From assembly GCA_026982515.1 (NCBI GenBank), contig JALSGY010000373.1, forward strand, positions 1 through 13,356: a DNA stretch of 13,356 nt. The letters are read 5' to 3'. This DNA is from Paracoccaceae bacterium (GTDB taxonomy: Bacteria; Pseudomonadota; Alphaproteobacteria; Rhodobacterales; Rhodobacteraceae). The notes beneath the pieces are model-generated. The model worked only from the letters and a program-made list of their open reading frames with translations, was not told the origin of the DNA and did no database searches. The translations under genes and the position numbers were made by a program. Positions 6,614 to 13,356 of this stretch are shown one piece after another (within the stretch, counting starts at the first letter, position 1; every line of letters starts with the position of its first letter).

Positions 6614-8893
6614 ATGGGGCAGCAGGCGGCAGGGACGGAGCGGATCGATGTCGACCGGCTGAGCGAAGAGCAGGCCCGGCAGGAACTGGCGCGCCTGGCC
6701 GCGATTTTGAACCGTGCCAACCGGGCCTATTACCAGCTTGATGCGCCCGAGATCACAGATGCCGAGTATGACGCGCTCAAACTGCGCAACGCGGCGATCG
6801 AGGCGCGCTTTCCCCACCTCAAGCGTCCCGACAGCCCTTCCGATGTGGTCGGCGCCGCGCCGGCCGAGGGGTTTGCCAAGGTCACGCACCAGGTGCGGAT
6901 GTATTCCCTGGCCAATGCCTTCTCGCCCGAGGACATCCGCGAATTCGACGAATCCATCCGCCGTTTCCTTGGGCTGGGCGATTCGGTGGTGGTCTATACC
7001 GCCGAGCCCAAGATCGACGGGCTGTCGCTGTCGCTGCGCTACGAGGCGGGACGGCTGGTGCAGGCCGCCACCCGCGGCGACGGCGAGGTGGGCGAGAACG
7101 TCACCGCCAATGCCATGACCATCGGCGAGATTCCGCACCGGCTGGAAGGGGCACCGGCGCTGCTGGAGGTGCGCGGCGAGGTCTACATGTCCCATGCCGA
7201 TTTCGCGGCGCTGAACGAGGCCCAGGCGGCGCGCGGTGAAAAGGCCTTCGCCAACCCGCGCAACGCCGCCGCGGGCTCGCTTCGCCAGCTTGATGTGGAG
7301 GTCACCCGCTCGCGGCCGCTGAAGTTCTTCGCCTATGCCTGGGGCGCGGTGTCCGAGCCCCTGGGGCGGACCCAGATGGAGGTTCTGGAGCGTTTCCGGG
7401 AGATGGGCTTCCCCGTCAATCCGCTGACCGTCCTGTGCCGCGGCCCCGACGAGATGATCGCCCGCTATGCACATATCGAGGCGCAGCGCGCCACGCTGGG
7501 CTATGACATCGACGGGGTGGTCTACAAGGTCAACGATCTCGGCCTGCAGCACCGGCTGGGGTATCGTTCCACCACCCCGCGCTGGGCAATCGCCCACAAG
7601 TTTCCGGCCGAAACCGCCTGGACGCGGCTGGAGAAGATCGACATCCAGGTGGGCCGCACCGGGGCGCTTTCGCCGGTGGCGCGGCTGACCCCGGTAACGG
7701 TGGGCGGGGTGGTCGTTTCCAACGCCACGCTGCACAACGAGGACTACATCGCCGGGCGCGATGCCAGCGGCAACCCGATCCGCGGCGGCCGGGACATCCG
7801 CGAGGGCGACTGGGTCAAGGTCTACCGCGCCGGCGACGTGATCCCCAAGATCGCCGATGTGGATCTTTCCCGTCGCCCCGAATGGGCGGTGCCATACGCC
7901 TTTCCCGAACGCTGCCCCGAATGCGGCTCGGAGGCGATTCGCGAAGAGGGCGATTCGGTGCGCCGCTGCACCGGCGGGGTGATCTGCCCCGCCCAGGCGG
8001 TGGAGAAGCTGAAGCATTTCGTCTCGCGCCCTGCCTTCGACATCGAGGGCCTGGGCGGCCGCCAGGTCGAACAGTTCTACCTGCTGTCCTGGGTCCGCGA
8101 ACCGGCCGACATCTTCACCCTGGCCGAGCGCGACCGCGCCGGGGCCAAGGCACTGCTGACGCTTGACGAGGTGCTGACCCGGATCAGCAGAGGCAGCGAG
8201 GAAACCGCCCGCACGCGCCTGGCCGCGGTTCTGGGCATGGAGGCTTTCGACCATGACGAAGCCGTCCGCCGTTTTGCCGAACGCAGCACCACGCCCCTGT
8301 CCCGGCAGCCCGGATGGGGCGAGAAATCCGCCGCCAACCTGTTTGCCGCCATCGACGAGCGGCGCCGGATCCCCCTGGCCCGGCTGATCTTCGCCCTCGG
8401 CATCCGCCATGTGGGCGAGGCGGCCTCGAACCTGCTGGCGATCCACTACGGCACATGGGAGGCTTTCGAGGCGGCGATCACCGCCGCGCAGGAACGTGCC
8501 GGCCCCGAATGGGAAGAGCTGCTGTCGATTGACGGGGTCGGGCAGGTGATGGCCAACTCGCTGGTCACCGCCTTTGCGCAGGAACAAGAACGCGCCTCGA
8601 TCGACCGGCTGGTGGCCCTGCTTCAGGTTGTGGCGGCGCAGCCCCCCGACACCTCCGGCAGCCCCATTGCCGGCAAGACCATCGTGTTCACCGGCACGCT
8701 TGAGCGGATGACCCGCGCCGAGGCCAAGGTGCGTGCCGAGGCGCTGGGGGCGAAGGTCTCGGGCTCGGTCTCGGCAAAGACCGATCTGGTGGTTGCCGGG
8801 CCGGGGGCGGGCTCGAAGGCGAAGAAGGCGCGCGCGCTGGGCGTCGAGATCATCGACGAGGACGCCTGGCTGAAGCTGATCGAGGGCACATGA
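6614..8893 (+). CDS. ligA: NAD-dependent DNA ligase LigA
   Basis: This gene encodes 759 residues, longer than the 671 of E. coli. The ATG at 6614 follows GGGAGG (6601-6606). The order of domains is as follows: an N-terminal NMN-binding Ia region (NRAYYQLDAPEITDAEYD, about residues 36-53); an adenylation domain with the nucleotide-accepting Lys133 in KIDG and the later DIDGVVYKV motif; an OB fold; a four-cysteine zinc site (Cys434, Cys437, Cys452, Cys458); a helix-hairpin-helix region; and a BRCT domain from about 682. The extra length lies largely between the zinc site and the helix-hairpin-helix region (the stretch around ISRGSEETARTRL...). LigA seals nicks at Okazaki fragments and after repair. 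It overlaps recG by ATGA, so the two are translationally coupled. Confidence 0.97.
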   Translation: MGQQAAGTERIDVDRLSEEQARQELARLAAILNRANRAYYQLDAPEITDAEYDALKLRNAAIEARFPHLKRPDSPSDVVGAAPAEGFAKVTHQVRMYSLANAFSPEDIREFDESIRRFLGLGDSVVVYTAEPKIDGLSLSLRYEAGRLVQAATRGDGEVGENVTANAMTIGEIPHRLEGAPALLEVRGEVYMSHADFAALNEAQAARGEKAFANPRNAAAGSLRQLDVEVTRSRPLKFFAYAWGAVSEPLGRTQMEVLERFREMGFPVNPLTVLCRGPDEMIARYAHIEAQRATLGYDIDGVVYKVNDLGLQHRLGYRSTTPRWAIAHKFPAETAWTRLEKIDIQVGRTGALSPVARLTPVTVGGVVVSNATLHNEDYIAGRDASGNPIRGGRDIREGDWVKVYRAGDVIPKIADVDLSRRPEWAVPYAFPERCPECGSEAIREEGDSVRRCTGGVICPAQAVEKLKHFVSRPAFDIEGLGGRQVEQFYLLSWVREPADIFTLAERDRAGAKALLTLDEVLTRISRGSEETARTRLAAVLGMEAFDHDEAVRRFAERSTTPLSRQPGWGEKSAANLFAAIDERRRIPLARLIFALGIRHVGEAASNLLAIHYGTWEAFEAAITAAQERAGPEWEELLSIDGVGQVMANSLVTAFAQEQERASIDRLVALLQVVAAQPPDTSGSPIAGKTIVFTGTLERMTRAEAKVRAEALGAKVSGSVSAKTDLVVAGPGAGSKAKKARALGVEIIDEDAWLKLIEGT

Positions 8894-10980
8894 GCCGCCC
8901 GCCGGCCCTCTTTCCGCTGTTTGCGGAGCTCCAGTCGCTGGAGGGCGTGGGCCCGAAGACGGCCGCGCTGCTGGCCCATCTCGACGTGCACAAGCCGCGC
9001 GATCTGCTGTTCACCCTGCCGCATTCGGTGGTGGACCGGCGCCGGCAGCCTTCGGTGGCCGCGATCACCCTGCCGGCTACCGCCACGCTGGAGGTGGAGG
9101 TGGGCAGCCACCTGCCGCCGCGGGCCAGGGGCCGGCCCTGGCGGGTGAATGTCACCGACGAGGCCGGCCATGCCTTCCAGCTGGTGTTCTTCCACCCCCG
9201 CGAGGACTGGCTGAGGCGGCAGCTGCCCACGGGGCACAGGCGGGTGGTCTCGGGCAAGCTGGAGCTGTTCGACGGCCTCGTCCAGATGGTCCACCCCGAT
9301 TACATCCTGCCCCCCGAAAGGGGCGCCGAGATCCCCCCGTTCGAGCCCGTCTACCCGCTGACCGCGGGGCTGTCACTCAAGGCGATGACGAAGGCGGTGC
9401 AGGCGGCGCTGGCGCGGGTCCCGAAGATGGCCGAGTGGATCGACCCGGCGCTGCTGGCGCGCGAGCGCTGGCCCGCTTTCGCAGAGGCACTGGTGCAGGC
9501 GCATGCGCCGCGTTCGATGGCCGATCTCGCCCCGGCTGCCCCGGCGCGCACCCGTCTGGCCTATGACGAGCTGTTCGCCCATCAGCTGACGCTGGCGCTG
9601 GCGCGCAAGGTGGTGCGCCGCGGCAAGGGCCGGCCCTCGCGCGCCACCGGCCGGCTGCAGCGCAAGGTGCTGGAGGCCTTGCCCTACCGCCCGACCGCCG
9701 CCCAGCAGCGCGCCCTGCGCGAGATCGCCGCCGACATGGCCTCGCCCCTGCGCATGAATCGCCTGCTGCAGGGCGACGTGGGCGCGGGCAAGACTCTGGT
9801 GGCCTTCCTTGCGCTGCTGATCGCGGTCGAGGCGGGCGGGCAGGGGGTGATGATGGCGCCCACGGAAATTCTCGCCCGCCAGCATCTGGAGGCCCTGGCG
9901 CCGCTGGCAAAACGGGCCGGGGTGGTGGTGGATATCCTCACCGGCCGCGACAAGGGGGCCGAGCGCGCCGCCCGGCTGGAGGCGCTGCGCCGCGGCGAGA
10001 TCGATGTTCTGGTGGGCACCCATGCGGTGTTCCAGAGCGATGTGGACTATGCCGATCTGCGCCTTGCGGTGATCGACGAACAGCACCGTTTCGGGGTGGC
10101 CCAGCGCATGGAGCTGGCCGCCAAGGGGGCCGCGCCGGATGTACTGGTGATGACGGCCACGCCGATCCCGCGCTCGCTGGCGCTGGCGCAATATGGCGAC
10201 ATGGATGTCTCGGTGCTGGATGAAAAACCCCCCGGGCGAAAGCCGGTGAAAACCGCGCTTGTCTCGGCCGGGCGGCTGGAAGAGGTGGTGGAACACCTGC
10301 GCCAGGCGATCGCCGGGGGGCGGCAGGCCTACTGGGTGTGCCCGCTGGTGGAAGAAAGCGAGGTTTCGGAGCTGACCGCCGCCGAAGAGCGCTTTCGCCA
10401 TCTTCGCGCCGCACTTGGCGAGGGCCGGGTGGGGCTGGTGCATGGCCAGATGCCCCCGGCCGAGCGCGACGCCGCCATGGCCCGTTTCCAGCGCGGCGAG
10501 ACCTCCCTGCTGGTGGCGACCACGGTGATCGAGGTGGGGGTGGATGTGCCCAATGCCTCGATCATGGTGATCGAGCGGGCCGAGCACTTCGGCCTGGCCC
10601 AGCTGCACCAGCTGCGCGGCCGGGTCGGGCGGGGGGCGGCGCAATCCACCTGCCTGCTGATGTATCAGCCGCCCCTGGGCGAGGCCGCGCGCCGGCGGTT
10701 GGAGATCCTGCGCGAAACCGAGGACGGCTTTCGCATCGCCGAGGAGGATCTGGCGATGCGCGGGGCGGGCGATCTGATCGGGACGGCGCAATCGGGCCTG
10801 CCGCGCTTTCGCATCGCCGATCTGGAAAGCCAGGCCGGGCTGATGGCCCTGGCCCAGAGCGATGCCCGCAAGCTCCTGCAGGAGGATCCGGGGCTGGAAA
10901 GCCCGCGCGGCGAGGCGGTGCGCAACCTGCTGTGGCTGATGGAGCAGGACCGGGCAATCCGCATGATCACGGTGGGCTGA
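8890..10980 (+). CDS. recG: ATP-dependent DNA helicase RecG
   Basis: This gene encodes 696 residues, close to the 693 of E. coli RecG. The N-terminal wedge/OB domain (about 1-250) includes LEGVGPKTAALL near residue 17. The helicase core has Walker A GDVGAGKT (295-302), the DEQHRFG motif II (from 396), motif III MTATPIPR, the PGRKPVKT segment, motif V TTVIEVGVDVPNA and motif VI HQLRGRVGRG. The end carries the RecG-specific region with LAMRGAGDLIGTAQSG. RecG reverses stalled replication forks and branch-migrates Holliday junctions. The start codon overlaps the ligA stop (ATGA), placing ligase and fork-repair helicase in one transcript. The next gene downstream has its own LexA-type control region. 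Confidence 0.97.
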   Translation: MSRPPALFPLFAELQSLEGVGPKTAALLAHLDVHKPRDLLFTLPHSVVDRRRQPSVAAITLPATATLEVEVGSHLPPRARGRPWRVNVTDEAGHAFQLVFFHPREDWLRRQLPTGHRRVVSGKLELFDGLVQMVHPDYILPPERGAEIPPFEPVYPLTAGLSLKAMTKAVQAALARVPKMAEWIDPALLARERWPAFAEALVQAHAPRSMADLAPAAPARTRLAYDELFAHQLTLALARKVVRRGKGRPSRATGRLQRKVLEALPYRPTAAQQRALREIAADMASPLRMNRLLQGDVGAGKTLVAFLALLIAVEAGGQGVMMAPTEILARQHLEALAPLAKRAGVVVDILTGRDKGAERAARLEALRRGEIDVLVGTHAVFQSDVDYADLRLAVIDEQHRFGVAQRMELAAKGAAPDVLVMTATPIPRSLALAQYGDMDVSVLDEKPPGRKPVKTALVSAGRLEEVVEHLRQAIAGGRQAYWVCPLVEESEVSELTAAEERFRHLRAALGEGRVGLVHGQMPPAERDAAMARFQRGETSLLVATTVIEVGVDVPNASIMVIERAEHFGLAQLHQLRGRVGRGAAQSTCLLMYQPPLGEAARRRLEILRETEDGFRIAEEDLAMRGAGDLIGTAQSGLPRFRIADLESQAGLMALAQSDARKLLQEDPGLESPRGEAVRNLLWLMEQDRAIRMITVG

Positions 10981-11031
10981 CAGGGTCATCCGCCCATGAT
11001 TCGCGGTGAAAATGCTGCTCCGTTCACGGAT

Positions 11032-11046
11032 GTTCTTAAAAAGTTC
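11032..11046 (+). promoter_or_regulatory. LexA (SOS) box, GTTC-N7-GTTC
   Basis: The sequence GTTCTTAAAAAGTTC is a perfect copy of the direct-repeat LexA box used by Rhodobacter and other alphaproteobacteria. A third GTTC lies six bases upstream at 11022-11025. A TACAAT that could serve as a -10 box (11049-11054) starts three bases after the box; the overlapping TTTACA (11047-11052) could instead be a -35. Either way LexA would cover promoter elements. It lies 63 bp before the ATG of the small membrane protein gene. Binding is inferred from the motif. Confidence 0.7.
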
Positions 11047-11108
11047 TTTACAATGCGGCGCAATTTTGAGAACAAACAAGAAACAACCTGAAAAACGGGA
11101 GCCGCCCA

Positions 11109-11231
11109 ATGTTCATCGAGCTGAAATCCGCCTTCGAGAGATCTTCCGCCACCCTTGCCGGCGACATGGCCGGCGCTGTCGCGCTGGGGCTGCTGCTGGT
11201 CATCGGGCTGCACCTGCCTGATCTTTTCTGA
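11109..11231 (+). CDS. Small single-pass membrane protein, predicted SOS-induced
   Basis: This gene encodes 40 residues from an ATG with GGGAG seven bases upstream (11097-11101). Residues 1-20 form a polar, possibly amphipathic N-terminus (MFIELKSAFERSSATLAGDM). Residues 21-36 are a continuous hydrophobic stretch (AGAVALGLLLVIGLHL) suited to one inner-membrane helix. The protein ends LPDLF. I do not recognise a named family. The promoter region carries a perfect alphaproteobacterial LexA box, so expression is probably raised by DNA damage. The combination of tiny size, one membrane helix and LexA control resembles Caulobacter SidA (29 aa), which blocks division after damage; that comparison is one of layout, not homology. 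Its transcript probably ends at the terminator at 11369-11404. A small toxin-like or stress membrane peptide is the main alternative. Confidence 0.7.
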   Translation: MFIELKSAFERSSATLAGDMAGAVALGLLLVIGLHLPDLF

Positions 11232-11290
11232 GCTGCCTGCGGTCTGCCGGCCGGGGCGCGCATCCTTCGCCACTGCCCTCGGTGCGCTTG

Positions 11291-11404
11291 GCCGAATGTG
11301 TGCTGCCTCATGACATTCGGCGGGGCTTTGCCCCTCTCCGCCCCGGCCCTTCGACAGACCGATACCTGCCGCCGCCTCCGCAACCGGAGTGCGGCGGTTT
11401 TTTT
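11291..11404 (+). ncRNA. Structured 3' UTR or candidate small RNA
   Basis: Three hairpins occur in a row with no gene. The first has a perfect 9-bp stem, GCCGAATGT (11291-11299) with ACATTCGGC (11313-11321), and a 13-nt loop containing CTGCCTCA. The second is GGGGC-TTT-GCCCC (11322-11334). The third is the intrinsic terminator (11369-11404). Stable hairpins ending in a terminator downstream of a small stress gene are a known layout for 3'-UTR-derived small RNAs in Rhodobacter. The 5' end cannot be set from sequence. It may simply be a long trailer of the 40-aa gene. Confidence 0.4.
11369..11404 (+). terminator. Strong intrinsic terminator
   Basis: The stem pairs CCGCCGC (11369-11375) and CTCCG (11376-11380) with CGGAG (11385-11389) and GCGGCGG (11391-11397). 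It has one bulged T and a CAAC loop, and is followed by seven T (11398-11404). It works on the + strand only. It ends the transcript of the small membrane protein gene, and also any readthrough from ligA-recG, before the convergent Fe-S scaffold gene. Confidence 0.9.
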
Positions 11405-11433
11405 CATGTTTGCGCTTTGGAGGCGGGCCGGGC

Positions 11434-11883
11434 TCAGGCGCAGGCGGCCTTTTCGGCCTGTTCCATCGCCTCGGCCGTGGCCTCGAGGCACAGCATGATC
11501 GAGGCGTGGCGGTTCTTGAACTCGCGCGCCGGCACCAGCACCTTCAGCCCGTCGAACGGGGCCTGAGGCGGGGGTGCGCCCTCCTTGAGCATGGCGCGCA
11601 GCTGATCGCGGGCGCGCTCCACCTCGGTGCGGGTGCGGCCGATGATGCAGCCCCCCACCACCGCCGCCGCCGCCTGGCCCAGGGCGCAGGCTTTCACGTC
11701 CTGCCCGAAGGCCGAGACGCGGCCGTCTTCCATCTTCACGTCCACCGTCACGGTGGAGCCGCACAGCGGCGAGCGGCGCCTGGCGGTGGCATCCGGGTCG
11801 GGCAGGCGCTCGGTGAGGGGAATGTTGGCGGCCAGCTCGAGGATGCGGCCGGAGTAGAGGTTGATCAGGTCGGAATCGCTCAT
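11434..11883 (-). CDS. IscU/SufU-like iron-sulfur cluster scaffold protein
   Basis: This gene encodes 149 residues. The ATG at 11881-11883 is preceded on its strand by GAGGGGAAG, a strong ribosome binding site, and the longer upstream frame would cross the divergent hisI start. The NifU N-terminal fold is recognised by three spaced cysteines: Cys41 in SPLCGSTVTV, Cys66 in KACALGQAAA, and Cys132 in IMLCLEATAEAM. These are the positions that hold the nascent Fe-S cluster in IscU/SufU. The usual Asp two residues after the first Cys (CGD) is Ser here, so cluster transfer or zinc binding may differ. No suf or isc genes are next to it, so the partner system cannot be named. The protein ends in a Glu/Ala-rich helix with a Cys near the C-terminus. 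A 64-nt gap separates it from hisI. Confidence 0.85.
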   Translation of the reverse strand: MSDSDLINLYSGRILELAANIPLTERLPDPDATARRRSPLCGSTVTVDVKMEDGRVSAFGQDVKACALGQAAAAVVGGCIIGRTRTEVERARDQLRAMLKEGAPPPQAPFDGLKVLVPAREFKNRHASIMLCLEATAEAMEQAEKAACA

Positions 11884-11947
11884 GGCTTCCCCTCGTGGCG
11901 TCCCTGCCATAAATAGGCCAGGTGCCGACGCTTGGAAAGGACCCGCG

Positions 11948-12307
11948 ATGCGCTTTGACCCGGCCAGCCTGAAATTCAATGAGCAGGGCCTGATCCCGGC
12001 CATCGCCCAGGACGCGGACAGCGGCGAGGTGCTGATGCTGGCCTGGATGAACGCCGAGGCCGTGGCGCGCACCTGCCAGAGCGGGCGGGTGACCTACTGG
12101 TCACGCTCGCGCGGCAAGCTGTGGGTCAAGGGGGAGACCTCCGGCCATGTGCAGGAGCTTGTCGAGATGCGTATCGATTGTGACCGCGATACGCTGCTGG
12201 TGCTGGTCCGACAGACGGGGCCGGCCTGCCATACCAACCGCCGAAGCTGTTTTTATACTGCAATCCAGGATGGTTGCGAGGTTGAGTTGATGCAGCCGGA
12301 AAGCTGA
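11948..12307 (+). CDS. hisI: Phosphoribosyl-AMP cyclohydrolase HisI
   Basis: This gene encodes 119 residues from ATG 11948, with a GGAAAGGA ribosome binding site ending six bases upstream. It is the single-domain HisI form without the HisE pyrophosphohydrolase part. The start LKFNEQGLIPAIAQD and VLMLAWMNAEA are typical. Metal sites are visible as Asp77, Asp79 and Asp81 in DCDRD, with Cys78, and Cys94 and Cys101 in ACHTNRRSCFY, where the family usually has ACHTGRRSCFY. HisI opens the adenine ring of phosphoribosyl-AMP, the third step of histidine synthesis in the cytosol. The other his genes are not in this window. The divergent neighbour is the Fe-S scaffold gene; a shared function is not implied by the sequence. 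Confidence 0.96.
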   Translation: MRFDPASLKFNEQGLIPAIAQDADSGEVLMLAWMNAEAVARTCQSGRVTYWSRSRGKLWVKGETSGHVQELVEMRIDCDRDTLLVLVRQTGPACHTNRRSCFYTAIQDGCEVELMQPES

Positions 12308-12373
12308 ATTGCGCCCTCATCCGGCCGTGTATGCTGATAGCATTGGAGGTAATCGGTATTCGGAGAGAGGGAC

Positions 12374-13148
12374 ATGAAATTTGGCGAGAGATCTTCAGCG
12401 CATCTCGCGGCCGGGCTTGCCGCCGCTGTGGCCTGGCACGCCGGCGGGGCCCTCGCCCAGGGCACGGACGGCATTTCCGGCTTCAACCCGCAGGACAACT
12501 GCGCGGTAGCCTTCGAACGCAGCAACGATCTGGGAAAGGTGATGATCGCCGCCTGGGTCTATGGCTACCTGGCCGCCAGCCAGGGCGATCTGGCGCCGGT
12601 GGACATCGCCAATGCCAAGACTCGTCAACAACATGATCCGGGTCTGCGCCGCCAACCGGCAGCTTTCGCTGCTGGAGATGGTGGCCATGAGCCGCAAGCC
12701 CGGCCCTGAGGTGCTAGGCCGCGAGAAGAACGGCGAGGCCTTCCTGGGCGCCTTCCTCGAGCCGGGGGCGGATCTTGCGGCCTTGACGGCACGGCTCAAG
12801 CCCACGCCCGAGGATATCCGCACCGTCTACAAAGAGCCCCTGGCCAGCCTGCTGATCGAGAAGGTGATCCCGATGTTCGCCCCCGGCGTGAAGATCGGCC
12901 CCGGGGAGGGGCAGAGCGCGCTGTGGGTGTCGCGCGCCACCACCGACGGGCTGATCGAAGGAGCGGCGGTTCGCCGCGATTTTCCGGGCGGTTACGAAAA
13001 GGTGCTTGCCTACATGAAGCCCGGCGTTCCGATCATGGTGTTCAAGTTTCGCAAGCCCGGCGAGGAGCTCGGTCTGGCCTTCGACGGTCTGGTCTTCGTG
13101 AACGGGCGATGGGTACTGATACCGAAGCCTTGGCGGGAGATGGAATAG
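12374..13148 (+). pseudogene. Secreted HdeA-like protein gene with a +1 frameshift
   Basis: An ATG at 12374 with a GAGAGAGGG ribosome binding site (12362-12370) opens a frame with a signal peptide (cleavage likely after ALA, residue 28). An HdeA-like stretch follows: DNCAVAFERSNDLGK, then VYGYLAASQGD. This frame stops at 12709. The second half continues in another frame from about 12621 to the TAG at 13146-13148, beginning LVNNMIRVCAANRQLSLLEM. Removing one base near 12620 (AAG-A-CTC) joins the two into one 257-residue protein in which the two cysteines of the HdeA-like domain are rejoined. The C-terminal 140 residues (for example PTPEDIRTVYKEPLASLL, GLVFVNGRWVLIPKPW) form a second part that I do not recognise. 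The protein would be periplasmic. The break may be real or a sequencing error; the reading frame after it is otherwise clean, which favours an error or a very recent mutation. Confidence 0.65.
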
Positions 13149-13170
13149 CGCGTGACGTGATCGTCCTATG

Positions 13171-13210
13171 AAAAGCCCCGCAGGCGCAGGTTCGCACCGG
13201 CCCCGCGGGT
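13171..13210 (-). terminator. Weak candidate terminator for the - strand gene at the right edge
   Basis: On the - strand, CCCGC and GCGGG pair around an inner stem GGTGCG-AACC-TGCGCC (with two G-U pairs), and TTTT follows at 13174-13171. There is an unpaired GC-rich bulge on one side and the T-run is short, so efficiency is doubtful. It lies about 80 nt past the stop of the partial gene. Confidence 0.3.
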
Positions 13211-13264
13211 GGGGGCGCGCTGGCCGCAAGCGATCCGGCCGGGTGGGGTGACAATGCGGGGCGC

Positions 13265-13276
13265 CCCGGATCCGGG
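13265..13276. repeat. 12-bp perfect palindrome
   Basis: CCCGGATCCGGG is self-complementary and is followed by a second small inverted repeat (GCCCG/CGGGC, 13276-13290) just past the stop of the - strand partial gene. No T-run is present. It may be part of a 3' mRNA structure or chance in GC-rich sequence. Confidence 0.3.
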
Positions 13277-13290
13277 CCCGGCCGCCGGGC

Positions 13291-13356
13291 CTATTCCAGC
13301 CCGACCAGCCGGCGGATGTCGTCCGGGCTCAGCCCCTCGGTGCGGAAGCGCGAGAT
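13291..13356 (-). CDS. C-terminal end of an unidentified protein (5' part outside window)
   Basis: Reading the - strand from the window edge gives 21 codons ending with TAG at 13293-13291. The residues are mostly charged and helical (RFRTEGLSPDDIRRLVGLE). The short helix with PDDIRRL looks like a globular C-terminal tail, but I cannot assign a family from so few residues. The codon use and GC-rich third positions agree with neighbouring genes. The frame is open to the edge, and a possible terminator lies downstream at 13171-13210. That it is a gene end rather than chance is likely but not certain. Confidence 0.5.
   Translation of the reverse strand: MSRFRTEGLSPDDIRRLVGLE

Noticed and set aside
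5720..8587. A very long antisense open frame (about 955 codons) opposite ctrA and ligA
   Set aside because: It mirrors the codon pattern of two clear genes in a high-GC genome; the predicted protein is rich in His, Gly, Arg and Gln with no domain, and there is no ribosome binding site context.
9373..11109. Antisense open frame of about 578 codons opposite recG
   Set aside because: Same cause: recG motifs on the + strand are complete, and the antisense product has a low-complexity composition.
12309..12335. Promoter TTGCGC-N15-TATGCT before the HdeA-like gene
   Set aside because: Both boxes are poor and the spacer is too short; a small ATGCT/AGCAT palindrome there is equally likely to be chance.
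13160..13290. Attachment site or mobile-element end in the palindromic region near the right edge
   Set aside because: There is no direct repeat, integrase, tRNA or transposase nearby; the palindromes are short and explained by base composition.
1..13356. CRISPR array, tRNA, rRNA, insertion sequence or phage region
   Set aside because: No regularly spaced repeats, no cloverleaf-like stretch, and no transposase or phage protein among the readable frames.

Overview
The window is a GC-rich chromosomal segment from an alphaproteobacterium, most likely of the Rhodobacterales (Rhodobacteraceae/Paracoccaceae). Four things point there: a lipid A cluster that uses lpxI, the cell-cycle regulators ctrA and sciP (DUF1153) side by side, a CtrA-type binding motif before ctrA, and a LexA box of the alphaproteobacterial form GTTC-N7-GTTC. 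I see no mobile element, CRISPR array, tRNA or rRNA. The placement is inferred from gene content; no tree was computed.

Region 1 (1-4077, + strand) is an outer-membrane biogenesis operon: the 3' end of bamA, then skp/ompH, fabZ, lpxA, lpxI and lpxB. Genes are 1-64 nt apart, or overlap by 16 nt at lpxI/lpxB. They cover outer-membrane protein insertion and its periplasmic chaperone, the 3-hydroxyacyl-ACP supply, and three steps of lipid A synthesis. lpxD is not between skp and fabZ.

Region 2 (4121-6490) has mnmA (tRNA 2-thiouridylase) on the - strand, divergent from sciP and ctrA. The mnmA/sciP gap holds a good sigma70-type promoter for mnmA, a CtrA-like half-site pair and a 7-bp inverted repeat. 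The sciP/ctrA gap holds a near-consensus CtrA box and a possible upstream promoter, which suggests autoregulation of ctrA.

Region 3 (6614-11404, + strand) is a DNA repair block: ligA (NAD-dependent ligase) and recG (branch-migration helicase) joined by an ATGA overlap. After recG comes the most interesting locus of the window. A perfect GTTC-N7-GTTC LexA box overlaps a promoter region and precedes a 40-aa, single-pass membrane protein gene with a good ribosome binding site. Two further hairpins and a strong intrinsic terminator follow. The layout resembles a DNA-damage-induced small membrane protein such as Caulobacter SidA, a division inhibitor, with a structured 3' UTR that may be a small RNA.

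Region 4 (11434-13356) has an IscU/SufU-like Fe-S scaffold gene on the - strand, divergent from hisI. Next is a secreted HdeA-like protein gene that is broken by one apparent extra base near 12620. The window ends with the last 21 codons of an unidentified - strand gene.
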